Positions 14,840 to 24,824 of a stretch of 43,544 nucleotides of DNA are shown here, piece after piece (position 1 is the stretch's first letter; each line of letters opens with the position of its first letter). A program made the position numbers and the translations under genes. The notes beneath the pieces were generated by a model. It ran no database searches. It worked only from the letters and a program-made list of their open reading frames with translations, and was not told the DNA's origin. The stretch covers positions 1 through 43,544 of the forward strand of contig CALVXO010000014.1 of the NCBI GenBank assembly GCA_944371325.1, read 5' to 3'. Source of the DNA: an uncultured Bacilli bacterium (GTDB lineage Bacteria > Bacillota_I > Bacilli_A > RF39 > UBA660).

Positions 14840-14952
14840 TTGTGTGAAGTACCGTAGACAGTAGGAGTCGAATAGACTTAATATTTCCTACCGAGGACTT
14901 AGAAAAAAGTTTTCTAATGCTCTTACGGTAAGTAAGGGCATTTTAAGTTTTT
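14840..14952 (+). ncRNA. L10-type ribosomal leader with attenuator
   Basis: The leader between rplA and rplJ contains ACCGTAGACAGTAGGAGTC and, after a gap, CCTACCGAGGACTT, which pair through GTAGG/CCTAC. This is the pattern of the L10 leader in Bacillota, where the L10(L12)4 complex binds. It ends in a terminator-like stem TGCTCTTAC/GTAAGGGCA (14918-14926 with 14932-14940) followed by TTTTAAGTTTTT, so repression may act by transcription attenuation. Confidence 0.85.
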
Positions 14953-14989
14953 GAAATGCGGTATTATATAGATAACAAGGAGGTGTAAT

Positions 14990-15481
14990 ATGGCAAATCA
15001 AAAAATAATTGCTAGAAAGCAAGAAACAGTTAATGAAATAACTAACAAAGTTAAAGAATCATCTTCAACAGTTTTATTCGAATATCATGGTTTAACAGTT
15101 AATGAAACTATGGAATTAAGAAAAAAATTAAAAGAATCTGGTTCTGAATATAAAGTATATAAAAATACTTTAGTAAAAAGAGCTTTAGACGGCTTAAATA
15201 TCGATATGGACTCTGAATTAAATGGACCTAAAGCAATCGCTTTTGGTACTGATGCAGTTGCTCCTATCAAAGTATTAAATGATTTCGCTAAGGATCATCC
15301 AGCATTAGTTATGAAAATAGGTTATGTAGATGGTCAAATAGCTGACATTAATATGTTAAAACAATTAGCAAGCATCCCATCAAGAGACGCATTACTTACT
15401 ATGTTAGCATCTGGATTAATGGGTGTTGTAAAAGATTTATCAATTTGCTTAGATTTATATAGTAAAGATTTAGAAAAATAA
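14990..15481 (+). CDS. rplJ: 50S ribosomal protein L10
   Basis: L10 anchors L7/L12 dimers to the ribosomal stalk and probably represses this operon through the leader upstream. The 163-residue protein shows the N-terminal rRNA-binding domain (EYHGLTVNETMELRKKL, YKVYKNTLVKRAL) and the C-terminal helix that binds L7/L12. AAGGAGGTG is well placed before the ATG. rplL follows by 17 bases. Confidence 0.97.
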   Translation: MANQKIIARKQETVNEITNKVKESSSTVLFEYHGLTVNETMELRKKLKESGSEYKVYKNTLVKRALDGLNIDMDSELNGPKAIAFGTDAVAPIKVLNDFAKDHPALVMKIGYVDGQIADINMLKQLASIPSRDALLTMLASGLMGVVKDLSICLDLYSKDLEK

Positions 15482-15498
15482 GAAAGGAATGATTATAA

Positions 15499-15864
15499 AT
15501 GGCAAAATTTACAAAAGAAGAATTTATTAATGGTTTAAAAGAAATGACTATTCTTGAAGTTAAAGAATTAGTAGACGCTATGAAGGAGGAATTTGGTGTT
15601 GATCCATCAGCTGTTGCTGTTGCTGCTGCTCCAGCTGCTGCTGTAGAAGAAGGACCATCAACAGTTAGTGTAGTATTAACTGCTGCAGGACCTAACAAAA
15701 TCGCTGTTATCAAATTAGTTCGTGAAATCACTGGATTAGGATTAAAAGAAGCTAAAGATGTAGCTGATAACGGTGGAGCTGTTAAAGAAAATATTTCAAC
15801 TGATGAAGCTAATGAATTAAAAGCTAAATTCGAAGAAGCTGGCGCTACTGTTGAATTAAAATAA
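15499..15864 (+). CDS. rplL: 50S ribosomal protein L7/L12
   Basis: This multi-copy stalk protein recruits translation factors. The 121-residue protein has the N-terminal dimerisation domain, the Ala-rich hinge ([14 protein letters not shown] at about 38-51), and the C-terminal factor-binding domain with [27 protein letters not shown] precedes the start. A terminator follows immediately. Confidence 0.98.
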   Translation: MAKFTKEEFINGLKEMTILEVKELVDAMKEEFGVDPSAVAVAAAPAAAVEEGPSTVSVVLTAAGPNKIAVIKLVREITGLGLKEAKDVADNGGAVKENISTDEANELKAKFEEAGATVELK

Positions 15865-15865
15865 T

Positions 15866-15907
15866 TAATAAAGCCTGTACGATTTAGTATGGGCTTATTG
15901 TGTTTTT
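15866..15907 (+). terminator. Terminator after rplL
   Basis: AATAAAGCCTGTAC (15867-15880) pairs, with one bulge and one wobble, with GTATGGGCTTATT (15887-15899), and TGTGTTTTT follows. It may be partial, since the next gene has no clear promoter of its own. Confidence 0.7.
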
Positions 15908-15924
15908 AGAAAAGAGGAAGATAA

Positions 15925-16506
15925 ATGAGTTACTATTTTACTAATGATGAAACATTAAAAAGTGAAATAAAAAAAATAAATGTAATTATCAATAATCTTC
16001 CTTTTTCTTTTTATACTGATAACGGAGTTTTTTCTAAAAAAGGATTAGACTTTGGCACAAGAACGTTACTAGAAAATTTGCCTGATTTAAAAGGAAATAT
16101 ATTAGATATCGGTTGCGGTTACGGCCCAATCGGTATTTACATTTCTAAAAAAAATAATTTATTAGTTGATATGATTGACATAAACAAAAGAAGTTTAGAT
16201 TTAGCAGTTAAAAACTCAAAACTAAATAATGCTAAAACAAACATATTTGAAAGTGATTTATATTCAAATGTTAATAAAAAATATGATTATATAGTAACAA
16301 ATCCCCCTATTAGAGTAGGTAAGAAAATATTATATAAATTACTATTTGAAGCTAAAAATTATTTAAATAAAAATGGTGAACTATGGTTAGTAGTAAATAA
16401 AGATCAAGGGGCTAAAAGTTTAGTTAAGGACTTAAGTGAACAATATGAAACTACAATTATTTGTAAAAATAAAGGTTTTTTCATAATTAGAGCAATAAAC
16501 AATTGA
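15925..16506 (+). CDS. RsmC-like class I methyltransferase (YbxB type)
   Basis: This is a 193-residue S-adenosylmethionine-dependent methyltransferase. LDIGCGYGPIG (about 60-70) is the cofactor-binding loop, and NPPIRVGK (about 125-132) is the NPP(I/F/Y) catalytic motif of enzymes that methylate the exocyclic N2 of guanine. It has only the catalytic half of RsmC, as in Bacillus YbxB, which also lies between rplL and rpoB. The target is probably an rRNA guanine but is unproven. It starts at ATG 15925 after AGAGGAAG and ends in TGA, which overlaps the rpoB promoter. Confidence 0.88.
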   Translation: MSYYFTNDETLKSEIKKINVIINNLPFSFYTDNGVFSKKGLDFGTRTLLENLPDLKGNILDIGCGYGPIGIYISKKNNLLVDMIDINKRSLDLAVKNSKLNNAKTNIFESDLYSNVNKKYDYIVTNPPIRVGKKILYKLLFEAKNYLNKNGELWLVVNKDQGAKSLVKDLSEQYETTIICKNKGFFIIRAINN

Positions 16507-16531
16507 CATGTTGATTAAGATTTGGTAAAAT
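16503..16531 (+). promoter_or_regulatory. Promoter for rpoB-rpoC
   Basis: TTGACA (16503-16508), a 17-base spacer and TAAAAT (16526-16531). The -35 overlaps the TGA stop of the methyltransferase. The leader to rpoB is about 52 bases. Confidence 0.85.
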
Positions 16532-16589
16532 TATAAATTGGTGACATGTACTTTTGTTGCATGATAATATAGTGTATAGGGGTGAAAGA

Positions 16590-19500
16590 GTGGCATATAC
16601 AATAAAAAAATGTGGAGATTATCGTGAAAGAAGAAATTATGCAAAAACAAAAAATGCAATTGAATTAAACAATTTGTTAGAAATTCAAAAAAAATCTTAT
16701 GATTGGTTTATGACAGAAGGCATCAAAGAGGTATTTGATGATATTTTTCCTGTAGAAAGTTTTACAGGAAATTTATCGTTGGAATTTGGTGAATTTTCTT
16801 TTGATCAATCAAAATATTCAATTAAAGGTTGCAAGGAAAGATATGCAACTTATGCAGCACCTTTAAAAGTTCAAGCAAGACTTTTTAATGGTGAAACTGG
16901 TGAAGTTAAAGAACAAGAAATTTTCTTAGGTGATATGCCTATAATGACAGAAACAGGAACATTTATAATTAATGGTGCAGAACGTGTTATCGTTTCACAA
17001 TTAGTTCGTTCTCCAAGTTGTTATTATGGCAAAGAAGTAGATAATAAAAATGGACGTGTTACTATTACTTCACAAATTATTCCAACAAGAGGAACTTGGT
17101 TGGAATATGAAATCGATTCAAGAGATGTTATCTATGTAAGAATCGATAGAACAAGAAAAGTTCCTATTACAACATTACTTAGAGCAATCGGGCTAAATAG
17201 TGATGAAGATATTATTGATTTATTTGGTGAAAATGAATTACTTGCTAAAACTATCGAAAAAGATACCAATAAAAATACTGATGAATCATTAATTGATATT
17301 CATTCAAAATTAAGACCAGGTGAACCATCTACTTTAGATAGTGCTAAAAATCAATTAATAACAAGATTCTTTGATGCATTTAGATATGATTTAGCTAAAG
17401 TAGGACGTTATAAATTTAATAAAAAATTAAATGTTTTAGATAGATTATTAGGTAATAAATTAGCTGAAACAATTAAAGTTGGTGACGAAGTAATCGCTAA
17501 CGATGGTGATTTAGTTACTAAAGAATTATTAGAAAAATTAAAACCAGTTTTTGAAAATGGTTATGGTGTTAAAGAAGTATTAATTAATGAAGAATTAGAT
17601 AATTATAATCGAGTTCAAATCGTCAAAGTATACAACAAAGAAGGCAAAGTAACTAAAATAATCGGTAATGATCAAACAATTACTGAAAAAAGATTAACTA
17701 TTTCTGATATTTATGCTTCAGTATCATACTATTTAAACTTATTTGAAGGTATTGGTTCATTTGATGAAATTGACCATTTATCTAATAGACGTGTAAGACA
17801 AGTAGGGGAATTATTACAAAATCAATTTAGAATTGGTGTATCAAGAATTGAAAGAGTAATTAGAGATAGAATGAGTACTCAAGAATTAGCTGAAGTTACA
17901 CCTAAAACTTTAATTAATATTAGACCACTAACTGCAGCAATTAAAGAGTTCTTTGGATCTAGCCAATTATCACAATTCATGGATCAAACAAACCCTATTG
18001 CCGAATTAGCAAATAAAAGACGTTTATCTAGTTTAGGTCCAGGTGGTTTATCAAGAGATAGAGCCGGTATGGATGTACGTGACGTTAATCCATCACACTA
18101 TGGTAGATTATGTCCAATCGAATCTCCAGAAGGACCAAATATCGGGTTAATTACAGCTTTAGCAAGCTACGCTAGAGTAAATGATTATGGATTTATAATG
18201 ACTCCATATCGTAAAGTTGTTGATGGTAAAATAACTGATGAAGTTGTTTATATGACAGCTGATGAAGAATTAGACCATTATATATCACAAGCAACTGTTA
18301 AATTAGATGAAAATGATTGCTTTGTTGAAAAACAAGTTCCAGTTAGATATCGTGGCGATAACATTATGGTTGAATCTAAAAAAGTTGATTACATGGATGT
18401 TTCACCACAACAAGTAATATCAATTACTACTCAAGGTATTCCATTCTTGGAACACGATGATGGTAAAAGAGCACTTATGGGTGCTAACATGCAACGTCAA
18501 GCTATTCCATTGTTAAAATCTGAAGCTCCTTTAGTTGGAACAGGTATTGAAGCTATCTCAGCTCGTGATAGTGGAGCAGTTGTTATTGCTACTGCTGATG
18601 GTATAGTAGAATATGTTGATGGTAAAAAAATAGTTGTTAAAACTAAAGGTGGTAAAGATACTTATTACTTAAATGGTTATGAAAGAAGTAATGCTGGTAC
18701 TTGTTATCACCAAGTTCCTATTGTAAGAGTAAATGATGTTATTAAAAAAGATCAAATAATTGCTGATGGTCCTTCTACTGATAAAGGAGAAATGGCTTTA
18801 GGTAAGAATGTTACTGTTGCATTTATGAACTTTAATGGATATAACTATGAAGATGCTGTAATCTTAAATGAAAGATTAGTAGCTGATGATGTTTATACAT
18901 CAATTCATATTGAAGATTACCAAATTGAATGTCGTGATACTAAATTAGGTCCTGAAGAGTTTACAAGAGATATTCCAAATATTGGTGAAGATGCTCGTAA
19001 AAACTTAGACGAGAATGGTATTATTAGAATCGGTACAGAAGTACATGATGATGATATTTTAGTTGGTAAAGTAACACCAAAAGGTATGGCTGAATTAACA
19101 AGTGAAGAAAAATTATTACATGCTATATTTGGTGAAAAGACAAGAGAAGTAAGAGATACATCTTTAAGAGTACCTCATGGTGGTGAAGGAATCGTTCACG
19201 ATGTTAAAATATTTACTAAAGAAGATTCTGATGAATTACCAGCAGGTGTATCTAAAATAGTTCGTGTTTATATCGCACAAAAACGTAAAATTTCAATTGG
19301 TGATAAAATGGCTGGACGCCATGGTAATAAAGGTGTTATATCATTAATATTACCACAAGAAGATATGCCTTATATGGCAGACGGAACACCTATTGATATC
19401 TTACTTAACCCACTTGGAGTTCCATCTCGTATGAACATTGGACAAATCTTAGAAATGCATTTAGGTGCTGCTGCTAAAGAATTAAATATTCATGTTATGA

Positions 19501-20216
19501 CTCCAGCATTCGATGGTGCTACTAGAGAAGAAATAATTGATGCTTTAAAAGAAGCTAAATTATCTGAAGATGGTAAAATGATTTTATATGATGGTAGAAC
19601 CGGTGAACCATTTGATAATAGAATATCAGTTGGTGTTATGTATATGATTAAATTACACCACATGGTAGATGATAAATTACATGCTAGATCTACTGGTCCA
19701 TACTCATTAGTTACTCAACAACCATTAGGTGGTAAAGCGCAATTTGGTGGACAAAGATTTGGAGAAATGGAAGTTTGGGCATTGTATGCTTACGGTGCTG
19801 CTCATGTATTACAAGAAATGATGACTATCAAATCAGATGATGTTGTAGGTCGTGTTAAAGTATATGAAGCATTAGTTAAAGGAACACCACTTCCACCAAG
19901 CAGTGTACCAGAAAGCTTTAGAGTATTAATTAAAGAGTTCCAAGCTTTAGGATTAGATATCAGTGTTTTATCTGAAAATGGTAAATTAATTGATATGAAA
20001 GAAGTAGAAGCAATGGATCAAGAAGGCTTTGTAAGTGTTGAAGATTTTGAAAATAGTATTCAACCAATTAAAGAAAATAATGAAGAAAAAAATACTGAAG
20101 AATTAAATGAATCAGAAGATGATTTTGAAGAAGAAGAAAATGATGATTTTGAAGATGAATTAGATGATGAAGAATTTGATGAATCAGAAGAAACAGAAGA
20201 TAAGGAGGCTATGTAA
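16590..20216 (+). CDS. rpoB: RNA polymerase beta subunit
   Basis: RpoB forms one pincer of RNA polymerase and part of the active centre. The 1208-residue protein carries the fork and rifampicin region ([33 protein letters not shown]), [20 protein letters not shown], and the C-terminal [20 protein letters not shown] start at GTG 16590 because AGGGGTG precedes it and the protein then begins like other RpoB proteins; a TTG at 16554 lacks a ribosome binding site. The last 45 residues are an unusually acidic Glu/Asp/Asn tail. rpoC starts within its stop codon. Confidence 0.98.
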   Translation: MAYTIKKCGDYRERRNYAKTKNAIELNNLLEIQKKSYDWFMTEGIKEVFDDIFPVESFTGNLSLEFGEFSFDQSKYSIKGCKERYATYAAPLKVQARLFNGETGEVKEQEIFLGDMPIMTETGTFIINGAERVIVSQLVRSPSCYYGKEVDNKNGRVTITSQIIPTRGTWLEYEIDSRDVIYVRIDRTRKVPITTLLRAIGLNSDEDIIDLFGENELLAKTIEKDTNKNTDESLIDIHSKLRPGEPSTLDSAKNQLITRFFDAFRYDLAKVGRYKFNKKLNVLDRLLGNKLAETIKVGDEVIANDGDLVTKELLEKLKPVFENGYGVKEVLINEELDNYNRVQIVKVYNKEGKVTKIIGNDQTITEKRLTISDIYASVSYYLNLFEGIGSFDEIDHLSNRRVRQVGELLQNQFRIGVSRIERVIRDRMSTQELAEVTPKTLINIRPLTAAIKEFFGSSQLSQFMDQTNPIAELANKRRLSSLGPGGLSRDRAGMDVRDVNPSHYGRLCPIESPEGPNIGLITALASYARVNDYGFIMTPYRKVVDGKITDEVVYMTADEELDHYISQATVKLDENDCFVEKQVPVRYRGDNIMVESKKVDYMDVSPQQVISITTQGIPFLEHDDGKRALMGANMQRQAIPLLKSEAPLVGTGIEAISARDSGAVVIATADGIVEYVDGKKIVVKTKGGKDTYYLNGYERSNAGTCYHQVPIVRVNDVIKKDQIIADGPSTDKGEMALGKNVTVAFMNFNGYNYEDAVILNERLVADDVYTSIHIEDYQIECRDTKLGPEEFTRDIPNIGEDARKNLDENGIIRIGTEVHDDDILVGKVTPKGMAELTSEEKLLHAIFGEKTREVRDTSLRVPHGGEGIVHDVKIFTKEDSDELPAGVSKIVRVYIAQKRKISIGDKMAGRHGNKGVISLILPQEDMPYMADGTPIDILLNPLGVPSRMNIGQILEMHLGAAAKELNIHVMTPAFDGATREEIIDALKEAKLSEDGKMILYDGRTGEPFDNRISVGVMYMIKLHHMVDDKLHARSTGPYSLVTQQPLGGKAQFGGQRFGEMEVWALYAYGAAHVLQEMMTIKSDDVVGRVKVYEALVKGTPLPPSSVPESFRVLIKEFQALGLDISVLSENGKLIDMKEVEAMDQEGFVSVEDFENSIQPIKENNEEKNTEELNESEDDFEEEENDDFEDELDDEEFDESEETEDKEAM

Positions 20217-23200
20217 TGAATATTAATGAATTTGAAGGATTAAAAATTTCAATAGCTTCTCCTGAAAAAATTCGTTCATGGTCTTATGGTGAGGTTAAAA
20301 AAGCTGAAACAATTAACTATCGTACTTTAAAACCTGAAAGAGATGGATTGTTTTGTGAAAAAATATTCGGACCTACTAAAGACTTTGAATGTTCATGTGG
20401 GAAATATAAAAGATTAAGATATAAAAATATTGTTTGTGATAGATGTGGAGTTGAAGTTACTCGTAGTAAAGTAAGAAGAGAAAGAATGGGACACATTGAA
20501 CTTGCAACTCCTTGTTCTCACATTTGGTTTTTTAAAGGTGTACCATCTAGAATTGGTTTAGTTCTAGATATGTCACCTAGAGATTTGGAAGAAGTTTTAT
20601 ATTTCGTATCATATGTTGTTTTAGATCCAGGACCAGCTCCACTAGAAAAAAAACAAACTATATCTGATAAAGAATATCGTGCATATTATGAAAAGTATGG
20701 TAGTGCTTTTAGAGTTGGTATGGGTGCTGAAGCAATTAAAGAATTACTAGAACAAGTAAATCTAGAAGAAGAAGTAAATAAAATTAAAGAAGAAATTGAA
20801 AGTATTAAAGATGTATCTAGTCAAAAAAGAATTAGATTAATCAAAAGATTAGACGTTTTAGATGCTTTCTTAGAATCAGGTAATAGACCTGAATGGATGA
20901 TATTGGAAGCATTACCTGTTATTCCTCCAGAATTAAGACCAATGATTCAATTAGATGGTGGTAGATTTGCTACATCTGATTTAAATGATTTATATAGAAG
21001 AGTTATAAATCGTAACAATCGTCTTAAAAAATTGATGGAATTAGGTGCTCCTTCAATTATCATTCAAAATGAAAAACGTATGCTTCAAGAAGCAGTAGAT
21101 GCTTTATTTGATAATGGTAGACGTGGTAGAAATATAACTGGTGCTGGTAATAGACCTTTAAAATCTTTATCTAGTATGTTAAAAGGTAAACAAGGAAGAT
21201 TTAGACAAAACTTATTAGGTAAACGTGTTGACTACTCTGGTCGTTCAGTTATCGTTGTAGGACCATCTTTAAAAATGTATGAATGTGGTATTCCTAAAGA
21301 AATGGCTTTGGAATTATTTAAACCACATGTAATTCATGGATTGGTTACTAAAGAAATAGCATCAAATATTAAAGCTGCTAAAAAGATGATTGAAAACCAA
21401 GATGAAAGAGTATGGGATATTGTTGAGGAAGTTATTAAAGAACATCCTGTTATGTTAAACCGTGCTCCAACATTACATAGATTAGGTATTCAAGCATTCC
21501 AACCTAAGTTAATCGAAGGTAGAAGTATAAGATTACATCCATTGGTTTGTGCCGCATTTAATGCTGACTTCGATGGAGACCAAATGGCTGTTCACGTTCC
21601 TATTTCTGATGAAGCTCAAGCTGAAGCAAGAATATTAATGTTAGGTGCTAATAACATCTTATCACCTAAGGATGGACAACCAATTGTTACACCTGGTCAA
21701 GATATGATTTTAGGTAACTATTATATTACAATTGAAAAAGATAATTTAAAAGGTGAAGGAAGAGTATTTAAAAATGATAATGAAGCTTTAATGGCATATG
21801 AAAGAAGAGAAATTACATTACATACTCGTATTGCTATTCCAGCTCGTTCATTTAAACACAAAATATTCCCTGATAAATATTTAGATAAATATTTAGTTAC
21901 TACTCCAGGTAAATTATTATTTAATGAAATTTTCCCTGATAGTTTCCAATATATTAATGAAGGAACAGATGAAAATATTGAAAAGATTACACCAAGTAAA
22001 TTTTTCATTGATAAGGGTAAAAACATTAAAGAAGAAATATCTAAAATGGAATTAGTTAAACCTTTTGGTAAAAAAGTATTAACTAAATTAATTGCTCAAA
22101 TATATAAAAGATATCAAACAACTGAAACATCAGTTATGCTTGATAAAATGAAAGATTTAGGATTCAAATATTCAACATTATCTGGTATATCAATCGGTAT
22201 CGGCGATATTATTGAATCTAAGACTAAACCAGAAGTATTAGCTGAAGCAAGAGCTAAAGTAGAAACTATCAATAAACAATTTAAACGTGGTTTAATAACT
22301 GATAGAGAAAGATATGAAAATGTTGTTGCTGCATGGAACGAAGCCAAAGATAAAATTGCTAGCGAGTTAGAAGGATTTATTAAGACTCATAAAGATAATT
22401 CTATTTCTATGATGATCGATTCTGGTGCTCGTGGTAATATGTCTAACTATAACCAAATGGCTGGTATGCGTGGATTAATGATGAAACCAACTGGTGAAGC
22501 AGTTGAAATTCCAATTACATCATCATTTACTGAAGGTGCTAATGTGTCAGAGTTCTTCTTAGCTACCCATGGTGCTCGTAAAGGAGCCGTTGATACCGCT
22601 TTAAAAACAGCTGATGCTGGTTACTTAACAAGACGTTTAGTTGATGTATCACAAGATATGATTGTTAAAGAAGATGATTGTGGAACTACTGAAGGTGTTA
22701 TTGTTGAAGCATTTATCGATGATAAAAATAATACTGTAATTGAAAGTTTAAGAGATCGTATTGTTGGTAGATTCACAAGTAAAAGAGTTATTAATCCAGA
22801 AACAAAAGATGTAATAGCTGAAAGAAATACTTATATTACAGAACAATTAGCTGATAAAATTATTAAAGCAGGTATTACAAAAGTACCTATTAGAACAGTT
22901 TTAACTTGTAAGACTGAACATGGTGTATGTTGCAAATGTTATGGACGTAACTTAGCAACAGGTTCTATTGTTGAAGTAGGGGAAGCTGTAGGTATTATGG
23001 CTGCTCAATCAATCGGTGAACCTGGTACCCAATTAACAATGCGTACTATTAACTCTGGTGGTGTTGCTGGTGACGATATCACTCAAGGTTTACCTCGTGT
23101 TCAAGAATTATTCGAAGCACGTAATCCTAAAGGTAAAGCTACTATTTCTGAAATTAATGGTAAAATTACTAAGATTGAAGAATCTAATGGTAAATATGAA

Positions 23201-23851
23201 ATTACTATTACTAATGATGCTGAAACTAAAGTACATACAACAAACTATGGTGCTAAGATTTTAGTTGAAGTTAATCAAGAAGTTGCAGCCGGTGATAAAT
23301 TAACATTCGGAGCTATCAGTCCAAAAGAATTGTTAGTTGTAACTGACCCAATTACTGTACAACAATATATCTTATTAGAAATTCAAAAAGTTTATCAATC
23401 ACAAGGTGTTAGTATTTCTGATAAACACGTTGAAATTATTGCTAAACGTATGATTTCTAAAATTAAAATTATTTCATCAGGTGATTCATATTATTTACCA
23501 GGTACTATGGTTAATATAAATCATTTTGCTGATACTAATAAACAATTAATCCTTGAAGGAAAAACTCCTGCTTTAGGTAGACCAGTATTATTAGGTATTA
23601 CTAAAGCAAGTTTGGAAACAGATTCATTCTTATCTGCTGCTTCATTCCAAGAAACAACAAGAATTTTAACTGATGCGGCAATTCATGGCAAAGTAGATGA
23701 ATTAAATGGATTAAAAGAAAATGTTATTATTGGTAAATTGATTCCAGCAGGTACTGGAGCTAAAAAATATCGTAAAGCAGATTACGATTTAGAAATACCT
23801 TATATTGATGATGAACCATTAGAAGCTTTAGAGCAAGAATTAATGGATTAA
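20216..23851 (+). CDS. rpoC: RNA polymerase beta' subunit
   Basis: RpoC holds the catalytic magnesium and most of the DNA channel. Visible are the N-terminal zinc site ([20 protein letters not shown] near residue 60), the active-site [12 protein letters not shown] (about 449-460), the second zinc site [14 protein letters not shown] and the trigger-loop/bridge region ending in [14 protein letters not shown]. At 1211 residues it is full length and typical of Bacillota. The ATG shares its A with the rpoB stop (TAATG), with AAGGAGG 8 bases upstream inside rpoB. It ends the transcript at a strong terminator. Confidence 0.99.
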   Translation: MNINEFEGLKISIASPEKIRSWSYGEVKKAETINYRTLKPERDGLFCEKIFGPTKDFECSCGKYKRLRYKNIVCDRCGVEVTRSKVRRERMGHIELATPCSHIWFFKGVPSRIGLVLDMSPRDLEEVLYFVSYVVLDPGPAPLEKKQTISDKEYRAYYEKYGSAFRVGMGAEAIKELLEQVNLEEEVNKIKEEIESIKDVSSQKRIRLIKRLDVLDAFLESGNRPEWMILEALPVIPPELRPMIQLDGGRFATSDLNDLYRRVINRNNRLKKLMELGAPSIIIQNEKRMLQEAVDALFDNGRRGRNITGAGNRPLKSLSSMLKGKQGRFRQNLLGKRVDYSGRSVIVVGPSLKMYECGIPKEMALELFKPHVIHGLVTKEIASNIKAAKKMIENQDERVWDIVEEVIKEHPVMLNRAPTLHRLGIQAFQPKLIEGRSIRLHPLVCAAFNADFDGDQMAVHVPISDEAQAEARILMLGANNILSPKDGQPIVTPGQDMILGNYYITIEKDNLKGEGRVFKNDNEALMAYERREITLHTRIAIPARSFKHKIFPDKYLDKYLVTTPGKLLFNEIFPDSFQYINEGTDENIEKITPSKFFIDKGKNIKEEISKMELVKPFGKKVLTKLIAQIYKRYQTTETSVMLDKMKDLGFKYSTLSGISIGIGDIIESKTKPEVLAEARAKVETINKQFKRGLITDRERYENVVAAWNEAKDKIASELEGFIKTHKDNSISMMIDSGARGNMSNYNQMAGMRGLMMKPTGEAVEIPITSSFTEGANVSEFFLATHGARKGAVDTALKTADAGYLTRRLVDVSQDMIVKEDDCGTTEGVIVEAFIDDKNNTVIESLRDRIVGRFTSKRVINPETKDVIAERNTYITEQLADKIIKAGITKVPIRTVLTCKTEHGVCCKCYGRNLATGSIVEVGEAVGIMAAQSIGEPGTQLTMRTINSGGVAGDDITQGLPRVQELFEARNPKGKATISEINGKITKIEESNGKYEITITNDAETKVHTTNYGAKILVEVNQEVAAGDKLTFGAISPKELLVVTDPITVQQYILLEIQKVYQSQGVSISDKHVEIIAKRMISKIKIISSGDSYYLPGTMVNINHFADTNKQLILEGKTPALGRPVLLGITKASLETDSFLSAASFQETTRILTDAAIHGKVDELNGLKENVIIGKLIPAGTGAKKYRKADYDLEIPYIDDEPLEALEQELMD

Positions 23852-23880
23852 TAAAAACACCTATTTTCTAGGTGTTTTTA
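23852..23880. terminator. Bidirectional terminator between rpoC and pgsA-like gene
   Basis: A perfect 12-bp inverted repeat TAAAAACACCTA/TAGGTGTTTTTA with a 5-base loop lies right after the rpoC stop. The convergent gene's stop codon (complement of 23861-23863) is inside the left arm. Confidence 0.9.
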
Positions 23881-24625
23881 TGTATGTTTTTTCTTTTTCT
23901 TCGGCTTTATTTGGTATTAGAGATTCTTTTAAAGTTTTTAATTCTTCAATTTGTTTTTTATAAGGACTAATACTTAAGTCTTCATCATCAGTTTTTTTTT
24001 CTTCTATATTCGGATTTTCTTTCTTTTTTTCTTCTTTCTTTTTATCTATTGCATAATATTGAACAGCGGTACCTAATTGTAAAACATTGGTATAACAAGT
24101 TAAAGCAAATAATGATAATGGAATATTTAATGCTTTTGTTAAATATATTGCTGCTATAAGTACATATAAAACAGTTGTTTTAAATTTACCTAATAAAGTT
24201 GATTTAGGATTGTTTCCTTTTATTTGTGCTTTGAAGTTTATGCTTCCAATTATTGCTTCTAAAATTATTGTTGATAGTATTAGAGATGGGTTAGTGATTA
24301 AAATTGGAACTGCAATACCAATTACAAATAATTTGTCACTAACTGCATCTAGTTTTTGACCATAGTTACTTGTAGCATTCCATTTTCTTGCTAAGAATCC
24401 ATCGAAACAATCTGTTAAGCCTAATAAAGCAGCTATAACTGTTGCTAAAGCAAAATTACCAACTATTGCACAAGGTATTAAAAATACTGGCGCAAAAATT
24501 CTTAATCTAGTTAAGAAATTTGGTATTTGCATTTTAATTCTTTTAATTTTGTTTTTTTCTTTTTTTAAATTAGATACATATTCTTTTCTATAGTATCTAT
24601 ATTGTCTCATCATTTCATCTATCAT
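23861..24625 (-). CDS. pgsA: CDP-alcohol phosphatidyltransferase, PgsA-like
   Basis: This membrane enzyme joins a CDP-activated lipid to an alcohol; the best guess is CDP-diacylglycerol to glycerol-3-phosphate, giving phosphatidylglycerol-phosphate. The full signature D(x)2DG(x)2AR(x)8G(x)3D(x)3D is present from Asp72 to Asp97. NFLTRLRIF before the first helix is typical of PgsA. Odd features are a 32-residue basic N-terminal extension and a C-terminal Lys/Glu-rich tail of about 65 residues, both probably cytosolic. I keep the start at 24625 because AAGGGGG precedes it, while the Met nearer the core has no binding site. The sn-glycerol-3-phosphate supplier gpsA lies in the same window. Confidence 0.8.
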   Translation of the reverse strand: MIDEMMRQYRYYRKEYVSNLKKEKNKIKRIKMQIPNFLTRLRIFAPVFLIPCAIVGNFALATVIAALLGLTDCFDGFLARKWNATSNYGQKLDAVSDKLFVIGIAVPILITNPSLILSTIILEAIIGSINFKAQIKGNNPKSTLLGKFKTTVLYVLIAAIYLTKALNIPLSLFALTCYTNVLQLGTAVQYYAIDKKKEEKKKENPNIEEKKTDDEDLSISPYKKQIEELKTLKESLIPNKAEEKEKTYIKTPRK

Positions 24626-24645
24626 AGTAATTCCCCCTTACAAGT

Positions 24646-24651
24646 ATTTTA
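24646..24651 (-). promoter_or_regulatory. Extended -10 for the pgsA-like gene
   Basis: Minus-strand TGATAAAAT is an extended -10, 20 bases before the start; no convincing -35 is present. Confidence 0.45.
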
Positions 24652-24669
24652 TCATATTTTTGGAACATT

Positions 24670-24747
24670 TTGACATTTTCTTTCATATAATATAGTGTAT
24701 CTATTGATACAATTAGAAAGCTCGTAGGATTACGGCTTTCTTTTTTT
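24670..24747 (+). other. Orphan promoter-terminator unit (short RNA or attenuated leader)
   Basis: TTGACA (24670-24675) with candidate -10 TATAGT (24691-24696, 15-base spacer) is followed by a strong terminator: AGAAAGC-T-CGTA/TACG-GCTTTCT (24715-24726 with 24731-24741) and seven T. No gene lies before it on this strand. It could make an RNA of roughly 45 bases or be a leader attenuator of the glucosaminidase gene. Confidence 0.45.
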
Positions 24748-24779
24748 ATGGAAAAATGTGTTAAATGATGATTTTGGGT

Positions 24780-24808
24780 GTACAAATTTTGTCGAAAAAT
24801 GGTATAAT
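24780..24808 (+). promoter_or_regulatory. Promoter for the glucosaminidase-cohesin pair
   Basis: TGGTATAAT is an extended -10 (TATAAT 24803-24808), with a weak GTACAA -35 at 24780-24785. The ATG lies 17 bases downstream after AAGGTGAGGG. Confidence 0.65.
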
Positions 24809-24824
24809 AATTTAAGGTGAGGGT

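Noticed and set aside
15399-15731. Minus-strand ORF opposite rplJ/rplL
   Set aside because: An Ala-rich shadow of the L7/L12 hinge, with no promoter or binding site.
16554-16589. Twelve-residue longer RpoB from TTG 16554
   Set aside because: No ribosome binding site there; GTG 16590 has AGGGGTG and matches the usual RpoB N-terminus.
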